From Lethocerus indicus (Eukaryota > Arthropoda > Insecta > Hemiptera > Belostomatidae): 64,000 bases of DNA. Where the stretch lies: NCBI GenBank assembly GCA_019843655.1, contig JACDQD010000001.1:39397392-39461391 (forward strand), read 5' to 3'. The notes below the pieces were generated by a model, which saw only the letters and a program-made list of their open reading frames with translations, had not been told where the DNA came from and made no database searches. A program made the translations under genes and the position numbers. This document shows, one piece after another, positions 51,787 through 63,820 of this stretch (within the stretch, counting starts at the first letter, position 1; each line of letters opens with the position of its first letter).

Positions 51787-51842
51787 ATGGTCGGAGGCTA
51801 CTACGAGGGACCCAATCCCCTGCTCAAGGGAACGCTCTCCAG
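51787..51842 (+). CDS. Candidate first coding exon of an unidentified gene (partial)
   Basis: ATG in a good Kozak context (CAACCATGG) opens 18 codons plus two bases, MVGGYYEGPNPLLKGTLS, and meets a strong donor (CCAG then GTAAAG) in phase 2. The codons are mostly G/C-ending, unlike local random frames, and the exon directly follows a GC-rich promoter-like block. I do not recognise the peptide. No second exon was convincingly found in the remaining 12 kb, so a long first intron leaving the window is assumed. Confidence 0.45.
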
Positions 51843-54800
51843 GTAAAGTACATTAAGACTTTATAGTCCCTCAGTCCTGCGCATTACCGAGTCGGTTCGC
51901 TGACTCCTCGCCGTGTGTTCAGTCCGACCCGTCCGAACTCCGGAGGCGGACTTTCTAAACCGGGGGCCGGCTACCGGATAATAATTCCGGATACTAAGAC
52001 TACGCTACGCGTCAAAATGACGCGTGCCGAATTTCAGTAGCAAAATTAGAAAAACCGTTTGCATCTTTCTTACCACTTGTGCTGACTTTCATCCGTTAAA
52101 TGAGTGATATTTATAGCGAAGTTTATTTGTTCAAAAGTTTCGTAATTTTGAAATTATCTACGCGGTAAACCTATCACTACGGTATGCCTCAAATTGACAC
52201 GTAAGACGCGTCCGTAAACCCAGTGTTAGTTGAAAATTAATCGCTCGCTATATTTTTTGGTTCTTCTTGGGACGAATCCGATAAATTTATCGAACATTTA
52301 TATTCGGTAATTGAGTGTTTCCGTATTCGGAGAGTATCCTTTTGGATCCGGGAGTGTTCTAGACCGTCGTTATCGATCCACCGGGCTCGACGCGTCGGGA
52401 AAATAGACTGTAGACCCTTTCGGAGGTTCACCGTTTCTAGAACTATTTTCTCTAGCCCCTTACACGTTTTTCCGGACAGTGCCGTCGGCACAAAATAGAT
52501 AAGCCCGATTATAGACCCGTTTGGGCCGGTGAAACTGCGGATTCGTTCGCCGGTTATCGAATAACCTCGCTCTGTTTCTTTCCGTGGACTCGAAATTTAA
52601 AATTCTATTCGGACCGCGCCGAAGAATTTCAGAGACGACCGTTGGGGACGGACAAACTTTCGCCATCGAGGAGCGTCAGCTATTTTACCGACACACTTTT
52701 CTAGACCGTTCGTCTTAAGGTCTCTTCGCTCTGATACCGAGCCCGATCAGACGTTCGGAATGACGATTTGACACCGAACTGGGGTTCATCCAAAGCAGTG
52801 GTCTAATAAGCGCTCTTAGACCAGTAGTGGCGAACCGTTTTATGCCCGCGTTTTAAACAGATAATATTTATCGAGTTGTTGACTTTCCGGGTAGCTTTTA
52901 ATAATCTGGGAGAAGAACAGATTATTAGCAAACTAGTCATTGCAGAATTTAAAAATACGAGTTTAAAAATTAATTCTTAGAATTTGATAAAGAATGCCCG
53001 GTATCGTTAATGAGATTTTCGCCATTCAAATGCTTGACAGTATCAGGTTCACACGTAATCATTTTCAGTAATAGAAACATCGGTCATTCTATTTAATTCG
53101 TTCGTACTATTCTTACTTATGCCCAATAATCGATCGTGTTCAATTATTAACATATAGAAAAGTGACAAAAATCGATTGCATTTCTCGGCCATTAGCTGGT
53201 TGGAGATCTCAGCTGCCAGGCTTTGTTCTGAAAGTGGGCCACGTATTTGTAGGTCGAAATGAAGGGAAAGATTTCCTAGGCCGCGACACCGACAGACTTC
53301 TAGCCGAATTTTATGGGTGCTTAGAGGATACTTTCTTGGCCGGAATTGCCTGTATAGTAACAAAGTCATAAAAACCTAAGTCCCGGACACAAGCCGGTGG
53401 GGAGGGGGATTCGCTAGCGAAATCCGGAGTGTTACTTTTACCGACGGATCTTCTAAGAGCAGCCGTCGGAAACCTTTCAAGAGCATGTTGAAGCACTGTC
53501 GGAGGAGACGGGGGATCCGGTAGGCAAAGCGAAATAGCTATCTCAGAGGAATTGAAAATTCATTTCAGACAATAACAGAGTCTCGCCCTAGGAGTACCCC
53601 TCGGATTTAATTCTTAGTTGCGGTTCTCTCTTTTCTAGGCCCCTCTGTAATACTCTCATTCCCTGGAGAATTGGTGCGTTGCCTCACGGATTTAGGAAAA
53701 GGATGATCGGTCGCCGCATTCAAAAATTTCGCAGCGCGAATACCGTATCCCGGATAGATGAATCCGGGTTCTGACCTGGAACCAACGGTCCTTCCACAAT
53801 TTTTTTCACCTGTTCCGATGACCCGTTTGGCATTTTGCAGTTGCACATGGACAATATATAAAAATACTCTCTCGGGAAGTAATCCCGATTTCGGAAAAAA
53901 TGTTTCCGCGCCGGACCTTCGACTGGGAACTGTCGCAACCCGCTTTAACGACCGTGCGCGTAACCGAAAGGGCGATACGGAAACGGGAATATCGCAAATA
54001 ATAAAAAATAACTCGAGATGTCGAGAAAGATTTTTTAAACGAATAAATACCGTTTGAAATAAATAAAAAACAGTTCGGCGAAAATATCAATACCTTGTTG
54101 AGTGCTCCGAGCTTAGTTTTTTTTGTGATTCGAGTGTTACTGCGGGTACTTAGATCCGAGAACGAAGACAGGGGGGAGGGGGCGCTTCGTACCCTTGCTT
54201 AGATACGCAGAATCAACTCAAAAGAATGAGCCCGAAAGACCGTCGATAGTCAAACTCGTCAGGGCAGCAAATATTCCAAAATCAGCGTTTAAGTGAAAAG
54301 TAACTTTTCTGAACTTTAGGATAAACAATGAATTATAGGTCCCGAAACCCGATCCGGACCGTCAGTTCGGAGACTGTCCTCTTTCAACCTTAATTTCAAC
54401 ATAACTTAAATGAGAGTCGAAACGATCGACGCGATTTTTAAAGAAGAAAGTGTACTACCGCGAACGAAGTATAGCGTCATCCCCCTTCCCCCCCAGCCCG
54501 TCGACTTTTCCCACTTTCCGGGATATCAGTGTTCGGCAAGGAAAATTCGCCCGTCGGATTTTACACCGCGAATTGCGTCGAGAAAAATCTGGAGCCAACC
54601 TGCGGAGCCGCTCCACTTTCGCGTCGGCCGAGAGGAATGGGGGGAAAGTTAACCTACGTGCTCGGAAGACCGATGGCCGGTTACGAAATTATTCTCCTCT
54701 TGACGGCGGACCGTTAAGACGGCAGTCGAAGACGGGTCTAGTGGATCGGGGTCGCGTCCTCGGGATAAGCTTAACCTATCTACCAATTGATCGCAATGAA

Positions 54801-55091
54801 GATTTCTCGGAGCAATCCTATCGATCCGATTCTCGCAGCGATTTAAAAAATAATTCCCTTATCTTTAAGGATTAACCCAATACTAGATCGACCTTCCATA
54901 CCATTAGCCATTGAAAGTTTTTTTATACCGAGTCCTTTCTTTAAGAAAAAGCGCCTTGCACTTCGGGCAGGACTCGAGAGTTTCCTATTCTCTATTTGGC
55001 ATACCGACTAACGCCCCTGTTTTACCTCTGTGTTCCTATCGGGTGGAATATCCGTCGAATTTACTTGACGGTAGTAGGCCACGCACTTATC

Positions 55092-55094
<3 letters not shown>
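51843..55094. other. CpG-rich non-coding DNA (possible intron)
   Basis: GC-moderate and CpG-rich throughout. ORFs up to 141 codons occur on both strands, often overlapping each other. None shows domains, splice sites in order or codon bias that would support a gene. Confidence 0.5.

Positions 55095-55095
<1 letters not shown>

Positions 55096-55149
<54 letters not shown>
55096..55149. repeat. (TA)n microsatellite
   Basis: About 27 uninterrupted TA units. Confidence 0.97.
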
Positions 55150-55152
<3 letters not shown>

Positions 55153-55809
55153 ATACTATAAATAAAGTATTTAAATCACCCGACTGCATTGCTTCTTATC
55201 TCCAAAGCGAATTTTGCTCTCATGAGCTCGCTTAATAATCTTTGGGTTGGTTTCCGTAGCTATTAAGACCCTACAAAAAACTAATTGCTTCGTTTCCTTC
55301 AGATTGTCAATAAATAAGTTGCGAATTTAACCCCCGAATGAATACCATTCGGTAATAAAAATATTTATTTTTTATTAGAACTAGCCAGTCTTTAACCGCT
55401 GTAACAAAAAAAAGTGTGTATAAAGAACATATTGTTTATACTTGATGAATACTGGCGATGACACATTGTTAAGCAACGAACCGTATGAAGTTTGTAAAGC
55501 GTCGCAAGGATACATTAATCAAGTATCTCCTGTTGCCCGCGGCCCGATTACGTTTCTGTAATCGTTATCGAAGCACATTATGCGGACTGCGTACGTGAAC
55601 GCGTCCGGCTTTATAGAGTAAGCATACAAAATATAACGGATTTTCAGCTCGGAAAATATCGTAGGAATACCCACAAAATTATGCTGCGGGGAAGGGAAAT
55701 TTTTGTCTTTCAAATCGTAAATCTTTCAAAATCGTTTTTAATCACGGTGTTAGTCACTTTGGCACTTTGGATGTTTTTTTGGACATACTGTAGTGGTTGT
55801 CTGTTTGTC

Positions 55810-55810
<1 letters not shown>

Positions 55811-55901
<91 letters not shown>
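55811..55901. repeat. Compound (TA)n(TG)n microsatellite
   Basis: About 26 TA units pass directly into about 19 TG units. It has the same architecture as the compound array at 2964-3024, in complementary form. Confidence 0.97.
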
Positions 55902-55902
<1 letters not shown>

Positions 55903-55976
55903 TTGTTATTGTGTTTTGGGGATGTTGTTTGTCTTATTAGGGTTGGGATGGATTTTGTTAATTGGCTTAAGTCTGT

Positions 55977-56112
55977 CCCCTGAGGGTGGTGCGGACATAA
56001 ACTTAACTGAAGTTCGTTGGGTCCCCTTGCAACGATAGACTAGCGCCCCTGAGGGTGGTGCGGAAATGTACTTAACTAAAGTTCGTTGGGTGCACTTGCA
56101 CCGATTAACTAG
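55977..56112 (+). repeat. Tandem duplication of a 68-bp unit
   Basis: Two adjacent copies (55977-56044 and 56045-56112) begin CCCCTGAGGGTGGTGCGGA and include GTTCGTTGGGT and CTTGCA. They differ at a few bases, so the duplication is recent. Confidence 0.85.
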
Positions 56113-56194
56113 ATTACTAAAAATATACTTTTTGCAATAAATTTGGGATATACAGGAAATCTTTTATGATCGTAAATACACAATACCAGACAGG

Positions 56195-56335
56195 TTTGAC
56201 TTATACTAGTACAAGTGACAGTGACAGTGCAGTGAGGATGCCCAAAATACACATCAAAGTGCCAAAGTGACACCGCTACTGAAGCAGCCGAAACCGGTCT
56301 AGCGAAAGACCAAACCAACGAGAGGAGACAGAAAC
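56195..56335 (+). repeat. Palindrome-core interspersed repeat, best copy
   Basis: Contains GACAGTGCAGTGAGGATGCC, then ACTGAAGCAGCCGAAACC and the hairpin core GGTCTAGCGAAAGACC, then a purine-rich tail. Related pieces lie at about 58315-58350, 59461-59500 (inverted), 59605-59815 and 16955-17010. The elements are non-coding and their class is unknown. Confidence 0.6.
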
Positions 56336-56654
56336 ACACGAAATTTATTTTAACGCGTCGATTTGGAACAGGAGGGATATCTCCGGTTCGATTGCCGACG
56401 GATAACGAGAAATTTTTATATTTTAAATGTAAAATTAACGTCCAGAGAACGCTGTAGATTCCGAGATGGAGGTGTGTTTTTATTGTTTAATTGATCGGGG
56501 CCAGGTTATTGCGACGCCGGCGGGTGGGAGGCGGCTGCATGAATTCCATAACAGCTCTTGTGCAATCTCCAGCCGAGAGAGAAACTATCCTTTGTGCCCG
56601 AGCTTTCTTTAAAGAAACTCTTTCTTGATTTCATTGTTTTTTAAAAGTTGCTCC

Positions 56655-56735
56655 CTTTTCGGCGCAGTGGGTCGAGCTCGCGCCTCTAGTAAGCCCAATC
56701 TCTAAAACTAAGCCAGGCGAACTTAATTCGCGTTC
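56655..56735 (+). repeat. Possible SINE head
   Basis: GGCGCAGTGGGTCGAGCTCGC followed by GCCTCTAGTAAGC resembles the A-box half of a tRNA-headed SINE. No good B box follows at the expected distance, so it would be a fragment. Confidence 0.35.
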
Positions 56736-58279
56736 ATTTCGACAATACGAACCCGAGAAGCCAGAGAACAAGAATTTGAAATAGGATCGCTGTAAATTAA
56801 TATCAACTCATTGCCTATAATATTCAATCTTGTAACATATCCTTAACATTTTTATTGTCACAACTGTTGAATACAATAAGCGACATCGATTTTCGAGCAG
56901 CACTATTAACGAGTAGTGAATAACGAAGGGGAAACCTACTGTCTTTCCCCCTTTTTATTTATTTATTTTTCTGTTATGATCACTTACAACAGAGTGGACT
57001 GTGTATATACACATCGTTGTACCGACTAAATTACCGTACTGTCAAAAATTAGATTACAATTTAATAGCTGTATTTTATTACAAAAATACTGGTGAATAAT
57101 TATGTCCCTACGAAACCCTTTATTTATGCATTAACAATTACAAATTTGCGACTGTAACATGTACGTACGAAAGCCTATATGGAAATTAAAACACGCTTAA
57201 AGGTATCAACGATATCACCGATATTGGCATTATTACTGGTGCAATCTACAGGGAATACATTCGATACAGGGACGAAGTCGAAGGTTTAAAATGATTATCC
57301 GATTTAATTTAAATTTATTTTTCGCTTTCTTTTTAGGGTTTATTTTTTAGGGTAACCATCCTGTGATGTAATTTCGATATATTTGACTACCATGAAATAT
57401 ATCAGGGCCATGGTGTCTTTCCTGAATTTCCCGTAGAAATGCGTACAGTGAACCGAAGCGGGAGAAGGAAAAACTGGTGGCCCCGCAAAAGTCCGCGACT
57501 GTCTGAAAATTGTGGATTTAAACGCGAATGTCACTTTTACGGCAATTATAAAATCGAGTACACATTTTCAATTCGCCTTTAAACGTTTTTAGTAAATCGT
57601 TATAAAATAATATTGCGACGTATTTAAAATAATGTTGGGCCAAAGTTAAAATAATTTAAATTTCATTTTCTGTCAGCCGGAATAGACCGAATTTCCCTGC
57701 TATCGGTAATTGAAGGAAATGTCTGCAATGGCCGATTTATAACGATTTTTTAAATGCCGAACAGTGGATATCTGTATTTGTGGACAACGGGCGATGAAGT
57801 AATTGTTATTATATCTCGCGACATTTATTTTAAAGAAAAATACTAGCGGAGGCCGTATATGTTGGTGACAACCGAATACACGTCTACGAGAGGACTACAC
57901 TGAAAGGATTTTGAGATATAAGTTCTTTTGTTCTCTATCCAAAAACCTTTTTCGGGGTACTTTCTTTCGGTTTGCAGGCTACGTTCGGCTTAATCGCAAG
58001 TCCGCACCTCGGCAGAAACCGTGGAACGGGTAAAACGTGAAGGGTGCCATTAAATTTCCTTCCTTGTATGACCACTTTCGAAAAACTTTCACGGGAAGAG
58101 CTTCGGCTCCGAGTCGTCCCGCGAGGTGAACACTGAATATCCTCCGTACGGTCGATGCGAATTATTTTTTTAACAATTTTGCACCTTCTGCAAATTTCCC
58201 ATTCCCGAACATCGTTCGAGTTGTGATCAATTACGGTCAAGTAGGCGGGACAGTAGCAATATGGCGGATGTGTCCAGTC

Positions 58280-58375
58280 TGAACTGCACTTTCGGCTCCT
58301 CCCCATCGCCAGTAGATTAGTGTAGTGGACAGTGCAGTTAGGATGCTCCGTACTACAGGACTGACAATATTCAGA
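58280..58375 (+). repeat. Palindrome-core repeat, 5' fragment
   Basis: GTGGACAGTGCAGTTAGGATGC matches the first part of the copy at 56.2 kb. The hairpin core is absent. Confidence 0.4.
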
Positions 58376-59460
58376 ACCCCCACGGACCACCGTAACCGAA
58401 TATATCAAAGACACGAAACGGTGATATTAAATAATAAAAATATATTTATTTACTTTATATTTTATTTTATATTAATAAGCCGGCACTAATAAGTTCAATA
58501 GTATTTTACCTTTAAAACTAAAGGAGGACATTCCCCCACTAAACGATATTATAATAGTCTTATTTATTTATTAGATATCGGACGGAGTAAATATGTCCGA
58601 CAGAGTTATTCTAAATAAATCAATGAAACGTAAAATGACAGTCACAGAAGTGGCCATTGTTTCCAATCAAGCGGATCACAATTCCTGGTCCTGGGCTTAA
58701 ATAAGCGTTAGAAATATAGCGGAATTGATGTCAAACCAAATTTTAGAAGCCCCTTGTTTTATTTCCTTACTTTAAATGAAAGGCCTTAAAACGGAGGACT
58801 GTATTAAACTTGAAAAGGATCACATTACAAATTATGTTTACTTCGAAAAGTATAAATACCGGAAAAAAGTTAAATACAAATAAAACGTAATCATTAGTGA
58901 CGCTTTTGAATTCAATATAAAGAAAACTGGAAATAATTTCCTGAAACTACGATTTCGAGAAAAGCTGGTTCTCTTCTACCCTTCGGAGTTTTTAGAGAGT
59001 AGTACAGGTTTCGATCCCGTATCGCCCAGACTATATAGCGCAGGGCTAATAATCCGGAAAATACGTTCTTTGGGGATGTACGTAGAAAAAATTCATCATT
59101 AATTATAAGCTAATTTAGTACATCTTGAGGTATGAATTCGAAACCCACCTGTATTATTAGTAGTATTACGCAGCGGCCATCGTTTCCAAAGGAGAGGCCG
59201 CATTGTAAGCAGATTCATTCGGCCTTGATTCGAATCGTTTCTGTTTCCAGGAAAACTTGACCGCGTGAATCATTGTTTTGTCAATCACAGTTTTGCAGTT
59301 TCGAAACTTCTGGAATGAAATTTTATTTTTTGTTTTTAGCCCGCGGCCTAACCTAAACAAAAACATTTCCGCGTAAATCTTCATTGGGCGTTAAACATTT
59401 TTCAACAATACCGCGCCTTCTTTCAGCGTACGAAATACATTAGAACAGCCATAAATACTT

Positions 59461-59815
59461 TCACTAGACCGGTTTCGACTGCTCCAGTCTTCGGTAGCTT
59501 TCCTTCACCTTATCGGTGCCTGCATGTTTGCTCGTAAGTCCAAATTAGCGATCGGAATCGGGCATAACGATAATCGTGGCATTTCAAACCTCGACAGACC
59601 ACAAAACGCCTTCTTCAGTAGCACTGTGAGTCACTTCGGCACATGTGCCAACTCACTAAAACTGATACACAGAGGTAGAAAAGCCAAAGAAATGGGCATA
59701 ATAGAAAACATGGAATTGTTAAAGAATAAGGAAAATAATGTAATAAACGTGCCCCACAAGCATCCCATGTGCCGAAACCGCTCAAGCAAAAGACCAACTC
59801 AGTGATAGTAGACAG
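59461..59815. repeat. Two facing copies of the palindrome-core repeat
   Basis: At 59461-59490 the core appears inverted (CTAGACCGGTTTCGACTGCT). At about 59605-59815 a sense copy has GTGCCGAAACC and then AGACCAACTC, with the left half of the hairpin decayed, and ends in AGTAGACAG like the copy at 56.3 kb. Facing orientation could create a large inverted repeat. Confidence 0.5.
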
Positions 59816-62800
59816 TGGATCGAAAAAACTACGAAAATATTAATATTTCTTAACTGGCCGTCGCAGGTTTTTTGCCCTGGAAGAGGCTTCGCGTAACGAC
59901 GATGCTCCGAGAATCGGAAGTAACAATAAAAAAAAATTACGAATTAAATAAGCAGAGAGGATGAAGCCGGTGGGGGAGAGCCCCGAAAGTGTGTCACGCC
60001 GTTAGGCGCCGTTACCCCGTAGGCCCCACCACGGGCTCCGCCGATGAGAGAGCATTTCACCAATATTTTATAAATCCTACACTTCCCACAATGCAATAAA
60101 ACCTTTATCGCCGACATTACAACGAACCGTAGCCTATCTTGTAAACGCTGAAAGCTTTATATCCGCTTAGACGACTCGGTAGTCGACGGCGTACGTGACG
60201 AATCAGAATTATCTCGTAAAGTCGAATTTTATTCGCTCGTAAAAGAATTAAAACGTTATAGCGGATGGATGAAACTGCATTATTAAGCGTCAACGAAGTT
60301 CTAAATCTAATTATCGAGCAAGCGGGTAGAAACCGGAATCCCGGAGGGGTGTTATCAGAGCACGCTTCGTATTTAAACCATTCTTCCGGAGCGTTTGTTA
60401 TTACAAACGTCCGTTCAGTGTATCCCTTCAGTGATCGGAGGCAATCCGAAGCGGACATTAAATCAGGACTCGGTTTCTCGGTTTTATTCATCTCGGATCA
60501 GTTGCAGGATATCGAGCAGTTTTTGTTTGCAGAATCGCGGATTTTTTATCGACAGCCAATTGATTTAAAAACTCTATCGTTTCCGAACCCGCAGGCCGGT
60601 CGGGGGATATACAGGCCTAATAATAAGGACTTGGACGGGAAGTACGAGCGGGTGTAATCTCAAAGCGTCGTGTTGCGCAAGGACAGTCCGGTACAAAAGC
60701 GGTACGCTACGACCATCGATCCGGTATCAGAAAAATAGCGGGTATTGCTGAAGGTTCCCTATCTAGATGTATCCAACTGGTGGCTTGGGATATTGTTGAA
60801 AATTAATATTCACCCGGGTGATTCACCGGGGACCATTACTCGGCGATTGGCAACAGCGTTGTTGCATTGGCGTGTCCTAGGCTTTCAACTATTAATCACC
60901 CATTAAGCTCGTCTTCTTTAGACTTTGATGTCCAATAATATATCGATATATAATCGTTACCGCTTAAAAAAAATATAATCACGGCGCCCCCAAGTATATT
61001 AATCAGTGGCAACGTGCAACGAAAGGGCGTTTTCCCCGGCGATCGGATATCTCCGCTAATCGTTAGACAGGTTCACATCCGACTAACGTTTAGATTCGGT
61101 GAACGTTAGCGGAGGCGCAACATGTCTGAACTCGAAGTGGCGATTTTCCAACGTGTCGCCGACGATCGTGCCCTCCGCCCAAGAATGGAACGTCCGAGAT
61201 CCAACGGTTTGCCCCGTCCAAATATCCAGGGCGTGTGCCGCATTGAGCGGATCTCGTTCCACTCGAGCTCCGCCGGCTCTTTCTACGTTTGTTGACCTCC
61301 GCATCGGACGAGTCGCTTCCACGCCTCGGGTTCATTCCATTCCCTCTTCCATTCCGGCGGCTTATCGCATCAATTCAGAACCGGAATTTAGAGCACCGAA
61401 AATTTACACCGATTCTTGACGCTTCGTGGGCGTAATATGTAGGTTATGCAATTCTGACGTTCATTATTCAAAAATACTATTATTTTCTATACATGAACAG
61501 AAGAATTGGATTTTTGGACACCTCTTCTTCCTACCGGGAAAATCATTGGTGATGTTCGGTTCCTGCACGGAACCGAAAAGAATAAAAACTTGGGAAGCCC
61601 ATAAGAAGCCGTAGAGGGTATATACGACCGCATATTTCAAAGAGTCTACAAAAGGCGCCTGTTTTCGTAAGTTCATTTACTCGTCCGCAATTCTCGACGC
61701 CCCCGGGTTAGCTTTTCCCGTTTGGAATTCGGGAGGAACCTGGAGAACAATTGATTCTGGTGATGGTGGATACCCGGCATAAGAACTCCTACCTGCCGAT
61801 TGTCCGAGCCGTAACTCCTGGGTAACATCCCCTCGTTATTTGTCGGGACCGTCGCGGATTCAATTAGAGAGCGTAGGGCGTATAACGGTTGAATTTGATT
61901 TCTCCCCGACGCGGAGTTCAGGAATCCGACCGGGGGGACAGTTTTTGGGGTCACGTGACCGGCAGGAATTCCTGGGGGCTTCGCGACGCTCGGATATGAA
62001 AATATGGAAATCTATTCACCGTTATGCGGCGCCGGCCCGTAGACGCAAATAGCAGGGCACACGGCGACATTCTTAGTTCGTTGTTGTTTCTTTTTTTTTA
62101 ATTAATGCCGATAATCACGGAAGAAAAAATCAGGGAGGCGTTTTGTCGAGCCGCTAAAAACGAATCTCGGTCGACGGCTGGAGTCGTGAAGTATTATTGA
62201 TCCTAGTATAGAAACTTTTCGAGTCGTCATTACCATCAGTAGCTTCATTTCGGTAATTAATTAGCTATTTTATTATTATTAAAACTACGTTCGCCCTTCG
62301 GTTTCTAATGGAACGCGGCGTCGGGTCGGGGCCCAGCACTAAATCGATTGGAGTTGTGCCCATTCGCATATCAAACGAGAAGGATAGGAGGCAATGCATC
62401 TATAGCCGAATTATGTTCTCCTGTAAGTTCGTCCTGGATATGATTATAACGCGTGTTTTATTTATGAACTATATATACGGGCGAGCGAACGTTACCACGG
62501 CCGGAATTGGAATTATCGCTGTCTAACTTCCGGTAAGATCGCGTGGCCGGCAGGTGTTGAACCGCCGTCTACCCGAGATTCTTCCTGGTTTTGTAGAACC
62601 AAGAGCTGGGAATTGTTGAAAGCTCCCGGTAAATCCCAAGTCCGGAAGAGAATTAAACCTTTCTAGTGGAACTCGCTCAAGTGTTCTTGTACTATTTTAC
62701 AAATCATCATTATTAATTAATTATGTGTATATATATATAGTGACATGAGGGGTTGGATCTAGCTAGTGGAAGGAAGAAATTGAGAAAGGATGAGGGAACA

Positions 62801-63689
62801 GTTAGCATTTAAGGTTCCTAATTGGTATCGCTCCGAAAGCTAGCCGAATTCCGTTACGCTCGGGCGATTGTTGACTTTAGGACCGTTGTTAAAATTTCAT
62901 TAACTTGCCACCCCGGGGGAGGGGGGCTTGCCTTCTTCGGCATTCCGCCCTCTTACAGACCACTAAAATGTCATTGGCAATAACAAAAATAACCGCGTTT
63001 CCACACGTCGGTCTACATCGTTGGGCAAATTGAGCCGCACGGGTCTTCCTGATTCCGGCCGAAATATTAGTTTTCCCATTTTAGATGGACCGGGAGGGGT
63101 CTTGACTAAATTCTAGGGTAAACATTTTCCCGTAAATCCTTTCGAATTGGATTGCACGCGGAGTCCAAACCGCGTTTCACGTTCAAAAATATTTGGCCGA
63201 TAAATGGAACAATTAACTCGGTTTTGGGTGTTGGGCTTAAAGCCTGGAGTTTTGGATTTGCGCCGACGTTATCTGGGCCACAGATCCGGTTAGCACTTAT
63301 CAAGGACCGAAAGGTGGCGAATTGAGGGAAACGAGGCGAGAGAAAATCACCGCTGACCTTTCGGTCAAAGGGCCTTCAGTAAACACAGTTAAGTACGACG
63401 CGAAATACGACCCCACTTTCCCAGGAACACGTGCCATCACTGGATCGCTTCTTCATCAAGAGTAAATAGCGACAAAATAACATTCCGTAATTGTACTTAT
63501 AAAGATGAAGGTTGAATATAGAGTAATAAAAAAAGAAAAAAAATGCCATCAAGTGTCATCAATGATGAATCAATTATTAGATGTCGGTCGTGGTCATGGC
63601 TGCAATCGTACCGCACACAAAAGAATAGAACAAAAATAATAAAAATATGTAATTATTATAAGCGTCTTGGAGTTTACGAGCTCACGTGA

Positions 63690-63820
63690 TCAATTCAAAT
63701 TAGCGATTGAATGCAAATTCGGTCCGCCGCCGGGATTTGAACCCGGAATTCCCCTTCAATTACCCCTTTTCCGGGAACCTCCTACCATTACCTATCGCGC
63801 CACCTATAAGCTTGACTGGA
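63690..63820 (-). repeat. tRNA-derived SINE, best-preserved copy
   Basis: On the minus strand GGTGGCGCGATAGGTAATGG gives an A-box-like start. About 50 bp later GGGTTCAAATCCCGG is a perfect B box, followed by CGGCGGACCGAATTTGC. The spacing and the extra sequence between the boxes rule out a normal tRNA cloverleaf. Copies at 6.05, 12.80 and 14.74 kb match its body and tail. This copy keeps all its CpGs. Confidence 0.72.

Larger units (their letters stand above)
56736..63689. other. CpG-rich gene-poor tail of the window
   Basis: Apart from the repeats listed separately, I see no gene here. The largest ORFs (57935-58414 minus, 60265-60657 plus, 61083-61419 both strands) lack recognisable domains. 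The first overlaps repeat sequence. Confidence 0.5.

Noticed and set aside
54410..54875. 80- to 141-codon overlapping ORFs
   Set aside because: Several frames are open together with no homology; this looks like low stop-codon density and not coding.
56195..56335. Calling the palindromic repeat a hammerhead ribozyme
   Set aside because: The GAAAC side and a stem are present, but the required CUGANGA segment and cleavage triplet could not be placed in any of the copies.
57935..58414. 159-codon minus-strand ORF
   Set aside because: No recognisable domain, and it overlaps a fragment of the palindrome-core repeat. Long chance ORFs are expected in this GC-richer, CpG-rich DNA.
60265..60657. 130-codon plus-strand ORF
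   Set aside because: The opposite strand is open for almost as long, there is no known motif, splice-site context or codon bias, and no neighbouring exon.
61083..61419. Overlapping ORFs on both strands with Ser/Arg-rich or Cys-containing products
   Set aside because: Three overlapping frames are open at once, as happens by composition. No acceptor or donor pair frames any of them.
63690..63820. Functional tRNA gene on the minus strand
   Set aside because: A and B boxes are present, but the region between them is too long and does not fold as a tRNA. The same sequence recurs elsewhere as an interspersed repeat.
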